NCBI RefSeq assembly: GCF_000717025.1
Contig: NZ_JNXG01000022.1
Location: 12,659 to 76,658, forward strand
DNA from: Streptomyces atroolivaceus
GTDB lineage: Bacteria > Actinomycetota > Actinomycetes > Streptomycetales > Streptomycetaceae
DNA length: 64,000 bases
Direction of reading: 5' to 3'
Part shown: positions 32,508 through 40,776 of the stretch, one piece after another
Layout: each line of letters starts with the position of its first letter
How positions within the stretch are numbered: the first letter of the stretch is position 1
Notes under the pieces: generated by a model
The model's database searches: none
Told to the model about the DNA's origin: nothing
Seen by the model: only the letters and a program-made list of their open reading frames with translations
Made by a program: the position numbers and the translations under genes

Positions 32508-33583
32508 CGTTTCTCCGGCAGGGGGGCGGTGAAGTTCCAGCCGGCGGCGAGGAGCGCGTCCACCGCGGCGACCGCCGTGTCGAGGCGCTCGCCGCGGGAT
32601 CCGGTGACCTCGATGAACTTCCGTCCTGTACGGGTGAGTTCGGCACGGAAGCGGTCGGTCATCCAGGGCCGCAGCTCCTCGCCGTCGCGCAGTCCGTCGT
32701 CCTCGAAGGCGACACCGTCGTGGTCGGTGAGCAGCCAGAGGTGGTGGACGGCCCGGTCGGCGGTCTGCTCGACGAGCGGGTTGCGGCCGCCGATGTAGCG
32801 CTCGTGCCAGACGGTGGTGGCGAAGGAGTCGGTGTCGCAGAAGAGGACCGGGGACCCCACCCGCGCGGCGGCTTCCTCCCTGGCGTTCTGGGTCTCGGCG
32901 ATGAGGGGGAAGTCGTCGGTGGTGAAGGTGACGTCCTCCCACTGGGCTCCCGGCCACCGGCTGCGCAGGGCGGCGAGTTTCGCCTCGCTGAACTCCCTGC
33001 CGTACTCGGCGACGTACCGCGTCCGTGCCCAGATGCCGCCGCGCCCCCGGTAGTGGTCGGCCAGGGCGCGGGCCAGGGTCGTGGTGCCGGTGGACTCGGC
33101 GCCCAGGACGACGACCCGGCGTGCCAGCGCGGCCCGTACGGGCGGCTCCAGATAGTCCCAGCACCCGGCGGGGTCGGCGCGGACCGCGGTGCCGGAGACG
33201 GGGAAGAGGGTACGGCCGGGGTCGACGAGAACGGATTCGGCGCCGAAGCGGCGTGCCAGCTCCTCGCCGTACTCCTCCGAGGTGAAGACGGCGTCGACCC
33301 GTCCGGGCACGGCAGCGGTGAACACGGCCATGTGGGCCTCCCAGACGGCCGCGTCGGTGAGGTCCACGGGAATGTCGTCGACGGCCCCCACCACCCTGAC
33401 GTCGGGATGCGCCTCCCGCATCCAGGCGACCCGGTCGGCGAGCGGGACGGACTCGACGGAGGCGGCGCAGACCAGGACGGTGAGCTTCTCGCAGCGGTCC
33501 CTGGCGGTGCGGACGAGGTGGTGGTGGCCGGCGTGCGGCGGATAGAACTTGCCGAGCACCAGACCGTGGCCGTGACGCTTCAT
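32504..33583 (-). CDS. NadR-like NMN adenylyltransferase / ribosylnicotinamide kinase
   Basis: A 359-residue two-domain protein. The N-terminal nucleotidyltransferase has GKFYPPHAGHHHLVRTA (T/HxGH-type) and FPVSGTAVRADP (ISGT-like), expected to join NMN and ATP into NAD. The C-terminal P-loop kinase would phosphorylate nicotinamide riboside. Its Walker A reads GAESTGTTTLA, with Thr where Lys is normal, a departure I believe is shared by Streptomyces relatives. RYVAEYGREF and DTDSFATTVWHERY supply later kinase motifs. The gene overlaps pnuC and nrtR by ATGA. Together with PnuC it converts imported riboside to NAD. Confidence 0.9.
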   Translation of the reverse strand: MKRHGHGLVLGKFYPPHAGHHHLVRTARDRCEKLTVLVCAASVESVPLADRVAWMREAHPDVRVVGAVDDIPVDLTDAAVWEAHMAVFTAAVPGRVDAVFTSEEYGEELARRFGAESVLVDPGRTLFPVSGTAVRADPAGCWDYLEPPVRAALARRVVVLGAESTGTTTLARALADHYRGRGGIWARTRYVAEYGREFSEAKLAALRSRWPGAQWEDVTFTTDDFPLIAETQNAREEAAARVGSPVLFCDTDSFATTVWHERYIGGRNPLVEQTADRAVHHLWLLTDHDGVAFEDDGLRDGEELRPWMTDRFRAELTRTGRKFIEVTGSRGERLDTAVAAVDALLAAGWNFTAPLPEKR

Positions 33584-34233
33584 ACGGGCGCCACCGCGTT
33601 CTGGCGCCGGACCGGGGCGAGGTCCCGGCTCCAGTTGCGCAGCCCGACGACGCAGAGCGTCAGGAAACCGGCGTACAGAAGGGAGGTCAGGTAGAGCTCC
33701 TTGTACGCGTACAGCGGGATGTAGACCACGTCGGCGGCGATCCACAGCCACCATGACTCGACGCGCTTGCGGCACTGCCCGTACGTCGCCATCAACGACA
33801 GCGAGGTGGTCAGGGCGTCCCAGAACGGCACGGTCGAATCCGTGGCGCGGGAGAGCAGCAGGGTGAGACCGAGGGTCCCCGCGGCCCCCGCCGCGAGCAG
33901 CCAGGTCCATTCGGTGCGGGTGGTGCTCCGCACCGGCAGGACGGATGTACCCGGTCCACCCCCGTGGGTCCAGGTCCACCAGCCGTACGCGGCGAGGGAG
34001 ATGAAGACGATCTGCAGGCCGGCGTCGGCGTACAGACCGGACTGGGCGAACAGCAGGATGAAGAACAGGTTGTTGGCGATGCCTATCGGCCAGTTGGCGA
34101 GGTGCTGGCGGGCCACGAGCCAGACGCACAGCGCACCGCTGCCGAAGCCGAGGACCTCGGTCCAGCTGACCGGGGTGTCCAGGACCGTCACCAGTGGCTG
34201 CTGCAGGGGATGCAGTACGTCCGCGAGCGTCAC
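33580..34233 (-). CDS. pnuC: nicotinamide riboside transporter PnuC
   Basis: Membrane facilitator of 217 residues with about seven helices. The family signatures NWPIGIANNLFFILLFAQSGLYADAGLQ and YGWWTWTHGG are visible (positions ~48-90), as is DVVYIPLYAYKELYLTSLLY near the end. It brings in nicotinamide riboside, which the downstream NadR-like enzyme traps by phosphorylation. The GTG start has a perfect AAGGAGG five bases away. It is the first gene of the operon, directly behind the promoter and inverted repeat at 34249. Confidence 0.94.
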   Translation of the reverse strand: MTLADVLHPLQQPLVTVLDTPVSWTEVLGFGSGALCVWLVARQHLANWPIGIANNLFFILLFAQSGLYADAGLQIVFISLAAYGWWTWTHGGGPGTSVLPVRSTTRTEWTWLLAAGAAGTLGLTLLLSRATDSTVPFWDALTTSLSLMATYGQCRKRVESWWLWIAADVVYIPLYAYKELYLTSLLYAGFLTLCVVGLRNWSRDLAPVRRQNAVAPV

Positions 34234-34248
34234 GCCGCCTCCTTCTTA

Positions 34249-34288
34249 ATGGTCACTCTGACTATAAAGAAGAAACGGCGGACGCGAA
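34249..34288 (-). promoter_or_regulatory. pnuC operon promoter with NrtR-like operator
   Basis: ATGGTCA-CTC-TGACTAT (34249-34265) is a 17-bp inverted repeat with one mismatch. On the minus strand it overlaps a good -10 box, TATAGT (34266-34261 region), and the start site. A poor -35 (TTTCGC) lies 17 bases further up. A repressor bound here would block transcription. Assignment to NrtR is inferred from the regulator gene inside the operon. Confidence 0.6.
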
Positions 34289-34289
34289 A

Positions 34290-34342
34290 GGCCCGCGGCC
34301 GGTTCCTGTTCGAAGAAGTGAACGAGGAACCGGCCGCGGGCC
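34290..34342 (-). terminator. terminator after rluB
   Basis: A perfect 18-bp stem (34290-34307 with 34325-34342), its 17-base loop itself able to pair GTTC with GAAC. It lies 31 bases beyond the rluB stop and insulates the pnuC promoter. Confidence 0.9.
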
Positions 34343-34372
34343 GTTCGGGGTCGGGCGCAGTGCCCCGGTGCG

Positions 34373-35545
34373 CTACAGGCCGACCTCGCGCATCAGCATG
34401 CCCACCTCGGTGTTGGTCAGGCGGCGCAGCCAGCCCGACTTCTGGTCACCCAGCGGGATCGGTCCGAAGGACGTCCGCACGAGGCGGTCGACCGGGAAGC
34501 CGGCCTCGGCCAGCATGCGGCGGACGATGTGCTTGCGGCCCTCGTGGAGGGTGACCTCGACCAGGTAGTTCTTGCCGGTGTTCTCGACGACCCTGAAGTG
34601 GTCGGCGCGCGCGTACCCGTCCTCCAGCTGGATGCCGTCCTTGAGCCGCTTGCCGAGGTCACGCGGGAGCGGGCCCTGGATGGCGGCGAGGTAGGTCTTC
34701 TTCACGCCGTACCGGGGGTGCGTCAGGCGGTGGGCCAGCTCCCCGTGGTTGGTGAGGAGGATGATGCCCTCGGTCTCGGTGTCGAGCCGCCCGACGTGGA
34801 ACAGCCGCGTCTCGCGGTTGTTGACGTAGTCACCGAGGTTCTGGCGGCCGTCCGGGTCGCCCATGGTGGAGACCACGCCGGCGGGCTTGTTCAGCGCGAA
34901 GAAGAGGTACGACTGGGTCGCGACGGTCAGGCCGTCGACCTTGATCTCGTCCTTCTGCGGGTCGACGCGCTTGCCCTGTTCGAGGACGATCTCGCCGTTG
35001 ACCTCGACGCGGGCCTGCTCGATCAGCTCCTCGCACGCCCGGCGCGAGCCCATCCCGGCGCGGGCGAGGATCTTCTGCAGACGCTCGCCCTCCTGCTCGG
35101 CCCCCGGGTTGGTCCTGGGGGTCTTGATCTCGGGCTTGTCCGCGTACCGGTCACGGTTGCGCTGCTCGATCTTGGCGTCGAGCTCGCGGGGGCGGGACGG
35201 AGCGCCGACCCGTCGTCCACCCTTGCTCACGTTCTGTGCGGGCTTCGGGCCGCCCTTGGCACCTCCGCGTGCCGCCGCGCCGCGGCCCTTGCGGGGGCCG
35301 CCGTCGCCGCCCGGCTTGTCGGAGCCCACGTCGTAGCGGCGCTCCTCGGGACGGGGCCGGCGGGGGCGCTTGTCGTCCTGCTTGTCCTCGCGCCCGGATC
35401 CGGAGACCCGGGGGTTCGGGTTGCTGTTCCTGCCGCTGCCGCTGTTGTTCCTGCCGCCTGCGCCACCGCTCCTGCCGCCGCCGCCGCTGCTGTTCCTGCC
35501 GCCGCCGCTGCCGCTGCTGCCGCTGTTCCTGCCACTGCTTCGCAT
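34373..35545 (-). CDS. rluB: 23S rRNA pseudouridine synthase (RluB type) with disordered N-terminus
   Basis: Modifies uridine in 23S rRNA. The 390-residue protein begins with ~145 residues of low-complexity Ser/Gly/Asn/Arg repeats, likely RNA-binding and disordered. An S4 domain (RLQKILARAGMGSRRACEEL) follows, then the catalytic domain with GRLDTETEGIILLTNHGELA, whose Asp is the nucleophile, and HEGRKHIVRRMLAEAGFPV. The ATG overlaps the scpB stop by one base (TGATG), giving coupled translation. Placement after scpA-scpB is widely conserved. Confidence 0.95.
   Translation of the reverse strand: MRSSGRNSGSSGSGGGRNSSGGGGRSGGAGGRNNSGSGRNSNPNPRVSGSGREDKQDDKRPRRPRPEERRYDVGSDKPGGDGGPRKGRGAAARGGAKGGPKPAQNVSKGGRRVGAPSRPRELDAKIEQRNRDRYADKPEIKTPRTNPGAEQEGERLQKILARAGMGSRRACEELIEQARVEVNGEIVLEQGKRVDPQKDEIKVDGLTVATQSYLFFALNKPAGVVSTMGDPDGRQNLGDYVNNRETRLFHVGRLDTETEGIILLTNHGELAHRLTHPRYGVKKTYLAAIQGPLPRDLGKRLKDGIQLEDGYARADHFRVVENTGKNYLVEVTLHEGRKHIVRRMLAEAGFPVDRLVRTSFGPIPLGDQKSGWLRRLTNTEVGMLMREVGL
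35431..35540. repeat. low-complexity CTG/CCG-rich tract in rluB
   Basis: Imperfect runs of GCCGCTGCC, GTTCCTGCC and similar units encode the Gly/Ser/Asn-rich start of RluB. Such tracts slip readily, so the length may vary between strains. Confidence 0.6.
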
Positions 35546-36195
35546 CAAAAGTCCGTCTTGTCGTCTGCGTGAGTTTCCGGGGTGTCCGGTGCGTCCGGAT
35601 CGAACGACGGCACACCCTCTAGCGTCTCAGCCTCGATCGCGTCCGCCTCCGGGAGGAAGGGCGCGAGCTCCGGGAGCTCGTCCAGGCCTCGCAGGCCCAT
35701 GCGCTCCAGAAAGTAGTTCGTCGTCCTGTACAGGATCGCACCTGTTTCGGGTTCCGCGCCCGCCTCCTCCACGAGACCCCTCTGGAGCAGGGTCCGCATG
35801 ACGCCGTCGCAGTTCACTCCGCGCACCGCCGAGACCCTCGAACGGCTGACCGGCTGGCGGTACGCGACCACCGCGAGTGTCTCCAGCGCCGCCTGGGTGA
35901 GCCGGGCGTGCTGGCCGTCCAGGACGAAGCCCTCGACCGCCTCCGCGTACTCCGGACGGGTGTAGAAGCGCCAGCCTCCCGCCACGAGCCTCAGCTCGAA
36001 ACCGCGGCGCTGGACGGTGTACTCGTCGGCCAGCTCCCGCAGGGCGTCCGCGACGGCCCTGCGGGGCCGCTGGAGGACCTTGGCGAGGTGTTCCTCGGTG
36101 GCGGGCTCGTCGACGACCATGAGGACCGCCTCCAGGGCGGGCCTGAGGTCGAGCCCGGCCACCGCGGACTCGCGCCCGTCGTCGTCCGTGGTCAT
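35545..36195 (-). CDS. scpB: segregation and condensation protein B
   Basis: Winged-helix subunit of the Smc-ScpAB condensin complex, 216 residues. LRPALEAVLMVVDEPATEEHLAKVL starts the first winged helix (positions ~18-42). The second shows LTQAALETLAVVAYRQPVSRS and VNCDGVMRTLLQRGLVEEAG. An acidic tail of ~40 residues ends the protein. The ATG overlaps the scpA stop (ATGA), so the two partners are made together. Confidence 0.95.
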   Translation of the reverse strand: MTTDDDGRESAVAGLDLRPALEAVLMVVDEPATEEHLAKVLQRPRRAVADALRELADEYTVQRRGFELRLVAGGWRFYTRPEYAEAVEGFVLDGQHARLTQAALETLAVVAYRQPVSRSRVSAVRGVNCDGVMRTLLQRGLVEEAGAEPETGAILYRTTNYFLERMGLRGLDELPELAPFLPEADAIEAETLEGVPSFDPDAPDTPETHADDKTDF

Positions 36196-37334
36196 GCCTG
36201 TACGTCCTCCTGTACGTCGCGCACCTCTTGGTCGAACTCGTCCGTGACCACCGGTCCGGCCCCCTCGCCGCCGGCCCAGCGCACCAGGAGGTCACCGAGC
36301 GCCTCCTCCTGGTCGAGCGCGACCGCCTTCTCCCGGTAGAGCTCCAGGAGCGCCAGGAAACGGGCGACGACCGTGAGGGTGTCCTCCGCGTCCTCGGTGA
36401 GCGCCCGGAAGCTGATCTCGCCCTCCGCCCGCAGCCGCGCGACCACGATCTCCGCCTGTTCGCGCACGCTGACCAGCGGCGCGTGGATGTGGTCGACGTA
36501 CACCTGCGGCTTCGGCCTGGGCTGCATCGCCTTCACCGCGAGGCGGGCGAACCCCTCGGGGCCGATGCTGATCACGACCTCGGGCAGCAGCTCGGCGTGC
36601 TGCGGTTCGAGGCCCACGGTGCGGGGGTGGCGGCGGGCCTCGGACTCCAGCCGGTCGCTGAAGATCTCCGCGATCCGCTTGTACGCGCGGTACTGCAGCA
36701 GCCGCGCGAAGAGCAGGTCCCGCGCCTCGAGGAGGGCGAGGTCCGCCTCGTCCTCCACCTCGGCGGTGGGGAGCAGCCGGGCGGCCTTCAGGTCGAGCAG
36801 GGTCGCGGCGACGACGAGGAACTCGGTGGTCTGGTCCAGGTCCCAGTCCGGCCCCATGGCTCTGATGTGGGCCATGAACTCGTCGGTGACCTTCGACAGC
36901 GCGACCTCGGTCACATCGAGCCTGTGCCTGGAGATCAGCCCGAGGAGCAGATCGAAGGGGCCCTCGAAGTTGACCAGCCGTACGGTGAACCGCCGGTCGT
37001 CCGCGGCCTCGGTGGTGCCCTCCCCGGCCTCCCCGGGCACGGCTTGGGGCTCCGGGCCGGGAACGGCTCGGTCCCCGCCCTCACCGGCCGCCTCGTGCCC
37101 GGCCCCGCGGGGCTCCGCCGCCTGCGCGGACGGGACATCCGCGGCAGGAGGGCCCTCGACGGGCCCTGGGGCGCCCGGAAGGACCGCCGGGGGCTCCGGA
37201 GCCCCGGACGGGGTCGCGGGAGCCTCCAGGGCCTCCGGAGGGGTGGTGAGGGGATCAGGAGCCGCAGGCCTCGTCCCCGGCCCACGGCCGAGGGCACGGC
37301 GGGCGGGACGGGTCGGGTCGTCGGCAGTCGGCAT
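36192..37334 (-). CDS. scpA: segregation and condensation protein A
   Basis: Kleisin that bridges Smc heads in chromosome condensation, 380 residues. The first ~115 residues are Pro/Ala/Glu-rich and disordered, an actinobacterial extension. The conserved core begins FTVRLVNFEGPFDLLLGLIS and contains TEFLVVAATLLDLKAARLLP; the C-terminal winged helix has ISFRALTEDAEDTLTVVARFLALLEL. It lies downstream of the RHH-like and ParA-like genes and overlaps scpB. Confidence 0.95.
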   Translation of the reverse strand: MPTADDPTRPARRALGRGPGTRPAAPDPLTTPPEALEAPATPSGAPEPPAVLPGAPGPVEGPPAADVPSAQAAEPRGAGHEAAGEGGDRAVPGPEPQAVPGEAGEGTTEAADDRRFTVRLVNFEGPFDLLLGLISRHRLDVTEVALSKVTDEFMAHIRAMGPDWDLDQTTEFLVVAATLLDLKAARLLPTAEVEDEADLALLEARDLLFARLLQYRAYKRIAEIFSDRLESEARRHPRTVGLEPQHAELLPEVVISIGPEGFARLAVKAMQPRPKPQVYVDHIHAPLVSVREQAEIVVARLRAEGEISFRALTEDAEDTLTVVARFLALLELYREKAVALDQEEALGDLLVRWAGGEGAGPVVTDEFDQEVRDVQEDVQA

Positions 37335-37439
37335 GTACTGGGGTCCAGGGGTGCGGCGGGAGGCGGGCGGTGGGCCCCGGGCGGGGCCACCCCCGCACAG
37401 GGGCAGCCCTCCCCCGGCAGGCTACCGGCGCGGCACCGC

Positions 37440-38021
37440 TCAGCGGCCCCGCAGTCTCCGTACGAGGATGCTCGCGTCGCCGCGCGACTCCAGGTCGGCC
37501 AGCACCACGGCGACCGCCTCCCGGACGATGCGCCCGCGGTCGACGGCCAGCCCGTGCTCACCGCGCAGCACGAGGCGCGCGTGCTCGAGGTCCATCAGCT
37601 CCTCGGCCGACACGTAGACCGTGATCTTCTCGTCGTGGCGTTCCCGGCCGCTGGGCCGTCGGTTCGCTCCCCGCCCGCCCCCGCGTCCGCGCTGCGGCTG
37701 GACGGTGGGCGCCGCCTCCTGGGCGGGCGCGGTACGCGGCCGGGGCGGGGCGGCCGCGCCGCGGACCTCCCCGTCGGCGCGGCTGCGCGAGCCGGTGCCG
37801 TCGGCCTCCGCCGCGGAGTGCTCCTCACGGGACGCCCCGGCGGACGTGTCCCCGCCCGGGGTTCCGCCCTGGCCGGTCTCGGCAGCCGGATCACCCCCTC
37901 CGGCAGGTGCGGGCACCCGCGCCTCGCCGTTCGCCTTGCGTCGCCGCTCGGCGGAGGACGAGGCCTGAAGACCCATGCCCCCGGTGGTACGGAACAGCTC
38001 GTCGGCCCCCGGCAGACTCAC
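37440..38021 (-). CDS. hypothetical protein with ribbon-helix-helix-like C-terminus
   Basis: A 193-residue protein. The first two thirds are low-complexity Gly/Ala/Arg. The C-terminal ~65 residues, KITVYVSAEELMDLEHARLV then RGRIVREAVAVVLADLESRG, have the strand-helix-helix pattern of small DNA-binding partner proteins of ParA systems. GTG at 38021 overlaps the ParA-like stop as GTGA and is preferred; a GTG four codons upstream also fits. With the ATPase upstream and scpA downstream, a role in chromosome positioning is plausible, but DNA binding is only inferred. Confidence 0.7.
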   Translation of the reverse strand: MSLPGADELFRTTGGMGLQASSSAERRRKANGEARVPAPAGGGDPAAETGQGGTPGGDTSAGASREEHSAAEADGTGSRSRADGEVRGAAAPPRPRTAPAQEAAPTVQPQRGRGGGRGANRRPSGRERHDEKITVYVSAEELMDLEHARLVLRGEHGLAVDRGRIVREAVAVVLADLESRGDASILVRRLRGR

Positions 38022-39178
38022 TCGGCGTGACACCGGGCGAGCACCTCCCTGGCCAGCTGGCGATAGGCGGCGGCACCGACCGAGTTCGACGCGTACGTGG
38101 TGATGGGTTCACCGGCGACCGTCGTCTCCGGGAAGCGCACGGTGCGCCCGATGACGGTGTGGTAGACGTGGTCGTCGAAGGCCTCGACGACGCGCGCGAG
38201 CACCTCACGGCTGTGCACCGTGCGGGAGTCGTACATGGTGGCGAGGATGCCGTCCAGCTCCAGCTCGGGGTTGAGCCTCTCCTGAACCTTCTCGATCGTC
38301 TCGGTGAGCAGCGCCACACCGCGAAGCGCGAAGAACTCGCACTCGAGCGGGACTATCACCTTGTGAGCCGCCGTCAGTGCGTTCACGGTGAGCAGGCCGA
38401 GCGAGGGCTGACAGTCGATCACGATGTAGTCGTAGTCGGCCATCAGCGGCTTGAGGGCGCGCTGCAGCGTCGACTCCCGGGCGACCTCGCTCACCAGTTG
38501 CACTTCGGCGGCGGAGAGGTCGATGTTGCTGGGGAGCAGGTCCATGTTGGGCACGGCCGTCTTGAGCAGGACCTCGTCGGCCGCCATGCCCCGCTCCATG
38601 AGCAGGTTGTAGACGGTGAGGTCGAGCTCCATCGGGTTGACCCCGAGGCCGACGGAGAGGGCTCCCTGCGGATCGAAGTCGACGAGCAGGACGCGCCGGC
38701 CGTACTCCGCGAGTGCGGCGCCCAGGTTGATGGTCGACGTGGTCTTGCCGACGCCGCCCTTCTGGTTGCACATCGCGATGATCTTCGCGGGGCCGTGATC
38801 GGTCAGCGGACCGGGAATCGGGAAGTACGGCAGCGGCCGGCCGGTCGGGCCGATCCGCTCGCGGCGCTGGCGAGCGGCGTCGGGCGCGAGCGTGGCCGCG
38901 TACTCCGGATCGGGCTCGTATTCGGCATCGGGGTCGTAGAAGTGCCCCTCGGGCACCTCGGCGAAGTCGGCGAAGTGGGAGGTCTCTCGGCCACTTTCGT
39001 TGCCGGCCATGGCGTTCACGTGTAGGCCGTCCATCATCTGGGGGGCTGTCGTCATGTGCTGGTGGGTGGCGAAGGTGCGGACAGCGACGGAGCCGACAGC
39101 TTCGAGCCCGATCGGGCTCAGACCCCGTGCAGGCATCCCTGGTTGACCACCCCCGGGAGTAATTGTCGACTCATTCAC
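38018..39178 (-). CDS. orphan ParA-family ATPase with long N-terminal extension
   Basis: ParA/MinD-like ATPase of 386 residues. The deviant Walker A KGGVGKTT is at 140-147, VDFDPQGALSVGLGVNP supplies the switch, and DYIVIDCQPSLGLLTVNAL is Walker B. About 135 residues precede the ATPase domain, partly acidic (EVPEGHFYDPDAEYEPDPEY). No ParB or parS-like site (GTTTCACGTGAAAC type) is seen here, so this is not the oriC-linked partition locus. GTG at 39178 follows GGAGG at 11 bases. It heads the run with the RHH-like gene, scpA, scpB and rluB. Confidence 0.9.
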   Translation of the reverse strand: MNESTITPGGGQPGMPARGLSPIGLEAVGSVAVRTFATHQHMTTAPQMMDGLHVNAMAGNESGRETSHFADFAEVPEGHFYDPDAEYEPDPEYAATLAPDAARQRRERIGPTGRPLPYFPIPGPLTDHGPAKIIAMCNQKGGVGKTTSTINLGAALAEYGRRVLLVDFDPQGALSVGLGVNPMELDLTVYNLLMERGMAADEVLLKTAVPNMDLLPSNIDLSAAEVQLVSEVARESTLQRALKPLMADYDYIVIDCQPSLGLLTVNALTAAHKVIVPLECEFFALRGVALLTETIEKVQERLNPELELDGILATMYDSRTVHSREVLARVVEAFDDHVYHTVIGRTVRFPETTVAGEPITTYASNSVGAAAYRQLAREVLARCHAE

Positions 39179-39421
39179 AAGTCGTCTTACCTCCTTGGAT
39201 GTGACCAGGAAACTTATCGATAGGTCAGCGTGGCACCATGCCGACGATTGGCGACTCTATGGCGTGTCACCGGTTCGCAGCAACACAATCCGCCGGACCC
39301 GGCCCGATGTGTCGGCAATCGAACACCCCTCTGTCAAGAGCGCGGAGCGCCCGGCGCGCACCTTTCGCGGGGGTGCAAAAAGGGTAGAGGGTCATGTCTC
39401 CGGCGAGTTGGGCCGGGGCCT

Positions 39422-39472
39422 CTCACGCGTCCGGCCGGACCTTGCTGGGCAAGGTCCGGCCGGACGCGTGAG
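39422..39472 (-). terminator. terminator after ald
   Basis: A perfect 23-bp stem (39422-39444 with 39450-39472) and a five-base loop. It lies 23 bases beyond the ald stop. Confidence 0.92.
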
Positions 39473-39495
39473 GTTGACGGAGAGGGTTGACCCGC

Positions 39496-40611
39496 TCAGC
39501 CGAGAAGCGTGCTCAGTTCGACGTGGTCGAGACCGTGCGCCTCGGCCACCCCGCGGTAAACGACCTGCCCGTCATGGGTGTTGAGGCCCTTGGCCAGCGC
39601 GGCGTCCCGGCGCAGGGCGTCGGCCCAGCCACGGTTCGCGAGCTCCAGGATGTAGGGCAGCGTGGCGTTGGTGAGCGCGTAGGTCGAGGTGTTCGGCACC
39701 GCACCCGGCATGTTGGCGACGCAGTAGAAGACCGAGTTGTGGACCGCGAAGGTCGGCTCGGCGTGCGTGGTCGGATGCGAGTCCTCGAAGCAGCCTCCCT
39801 GGTCGATCGCGATGTCGACAAGAACACTTCCGGGCTTCATCTTGGCGACGAGCTCGTTGGTGACCAGCTTCGGCGCCTTCGCGCCCGGGATCAGCACCGC
39901 GCCCACGACGAGGTCGGCCTCGACGACCGCCTTCTCGAGCTCGAGGGCGTTGGAGACGACGGTGCGCACCTTCGTGCCGAAGACCTTGTCGGCCTCACGC
40001 AGCTTGTTGATGTCCTTGTCGAGGAGCGTGACGTGGAAGCCGAGCCCGACGGCGATCTGCGTGGCGTTCCAGCCGGAGACCCCGCCGCCGATGACCACGG
40101 CCCTGGCCGACCCCGTGCCGGGGACACCACCGGGGAGCACGCCGCGTCCGCCGACCGAACGCATCAGGTGGTACGCGCCGACCTGCGGGGCGAGGCGGCC
40201 CGCGACCTCCGACATCGGGGCGAGCAGGGGCAGTGCGCGGCTCGCGGTCTCCACGGTCTCGTACGCGATGGCGGTCGTGCCCGACTCGAGCAGGGCGTCC
40301 GTGCACGCGCGGGAGGCTGCGAGGTGCAGGTACGTGAAGAGCGTCTGGCCCTTGCGGAGGCGGTGGTACTCCTCGGCGACCGGCTCCTTGACCTTCAGCA
40401 GCAGGTCCGCGGCGGCCCAGACCTCGTCGGCGGTGGGCAGGATGCGCGCGCCGGCGGCGATGTACTCCTCGTCCGGGATGGAGGATCCCTCGCCGGCGTG
40501 CTGCTCGACGAGGACCTGGTGGCCGTGGCGGACGAGCTCATGCACTCCGGCAGGGGTGATCGCCACCCGGAACTCGTTGTTCTTGACTTCGCGGGGGATG
40601 CCGACCTTCAC
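39496..40611 (-). CDS. ald: alanine dehydrogenase
   Basis: Interconverts L-alanine and pyruvate with NAD, used when alanine is a carbon or nitrogen source. The 371-residue length equals the family norm when the GTG of VKVGIPREVKNNEFR is used. A GTG three codons earlier has a too-close ribosome site but cannot be excluded. The NAD loop is VVIGGGVSGWNATQIAVGLG. TYLHLAAS contains the catalytic His, and an early Lys lies in VKEP. The gene stands alone with a long terminator. It is divergent from nothing nearby: the STAND gene lies upstream on the same strand. Confidence 0.95.
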   Translation of the reverse strand: MKVGIPREVKNNEFRVAITPAGVHELVRHGHQVLVEQHAGEGSSIPDEEYIAAGARILPTADEVWAAADLLLKVKEPVAEEYHRLRKGQTLFTYLHLAASRACTDALLESGTTAIAYETVETASRALPLLAPMSEVAGRLAPQVGAYHLMRSVGGRGVLPGGVPGTGSARAVVIGGGVSGWNATQIAVGLGFHVTLLDKDINKLREADKVFGTKVRTVVSNALELEKAVVEADLVVGAVLIPGAKAPKLVTNELVAKMKPGSVLVDIAIDQGGCFEDSHPTTHAEPTFAVHNSVFYCVANMPGAVPNTSTYALTNATLPYILELANRGWADALRRDAALAKGLNTHDGQVVYRGVAEAHGLDHVELSTLLG

Positions 40612-40776
40612 GTCGATCACGGTCCTTGGGCTCGGAGAAACGCTCGGACACAGCGGGAGGTACCCGTATGAAACCAAGCATAAGGGGAGACACCGCAGTG
40701 ATGTGCGGCAGAGCCATCATTAATGAAGGGCTTCTCGCTGTCCAGCCTTACAAAGCATTAAGTTTTGATCGAAGCA

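Noticed and set aside
31764..33164. A fused NadR-NrtR protein read as a single long frame
   Set aside because: The two genes overlap by ATGA in different frames, and each has its own start and complete domains; the long frame carries only the NrtR part correctly.
39179..39421. A parS-like or TATCGATA palindrome upstream of the orphan ParA gene
   Set aside because: Only an 8-bp palindrome is present; no GTTTCACGTGAAAC-type site occurs, so it is not evidence for a partition centromere.
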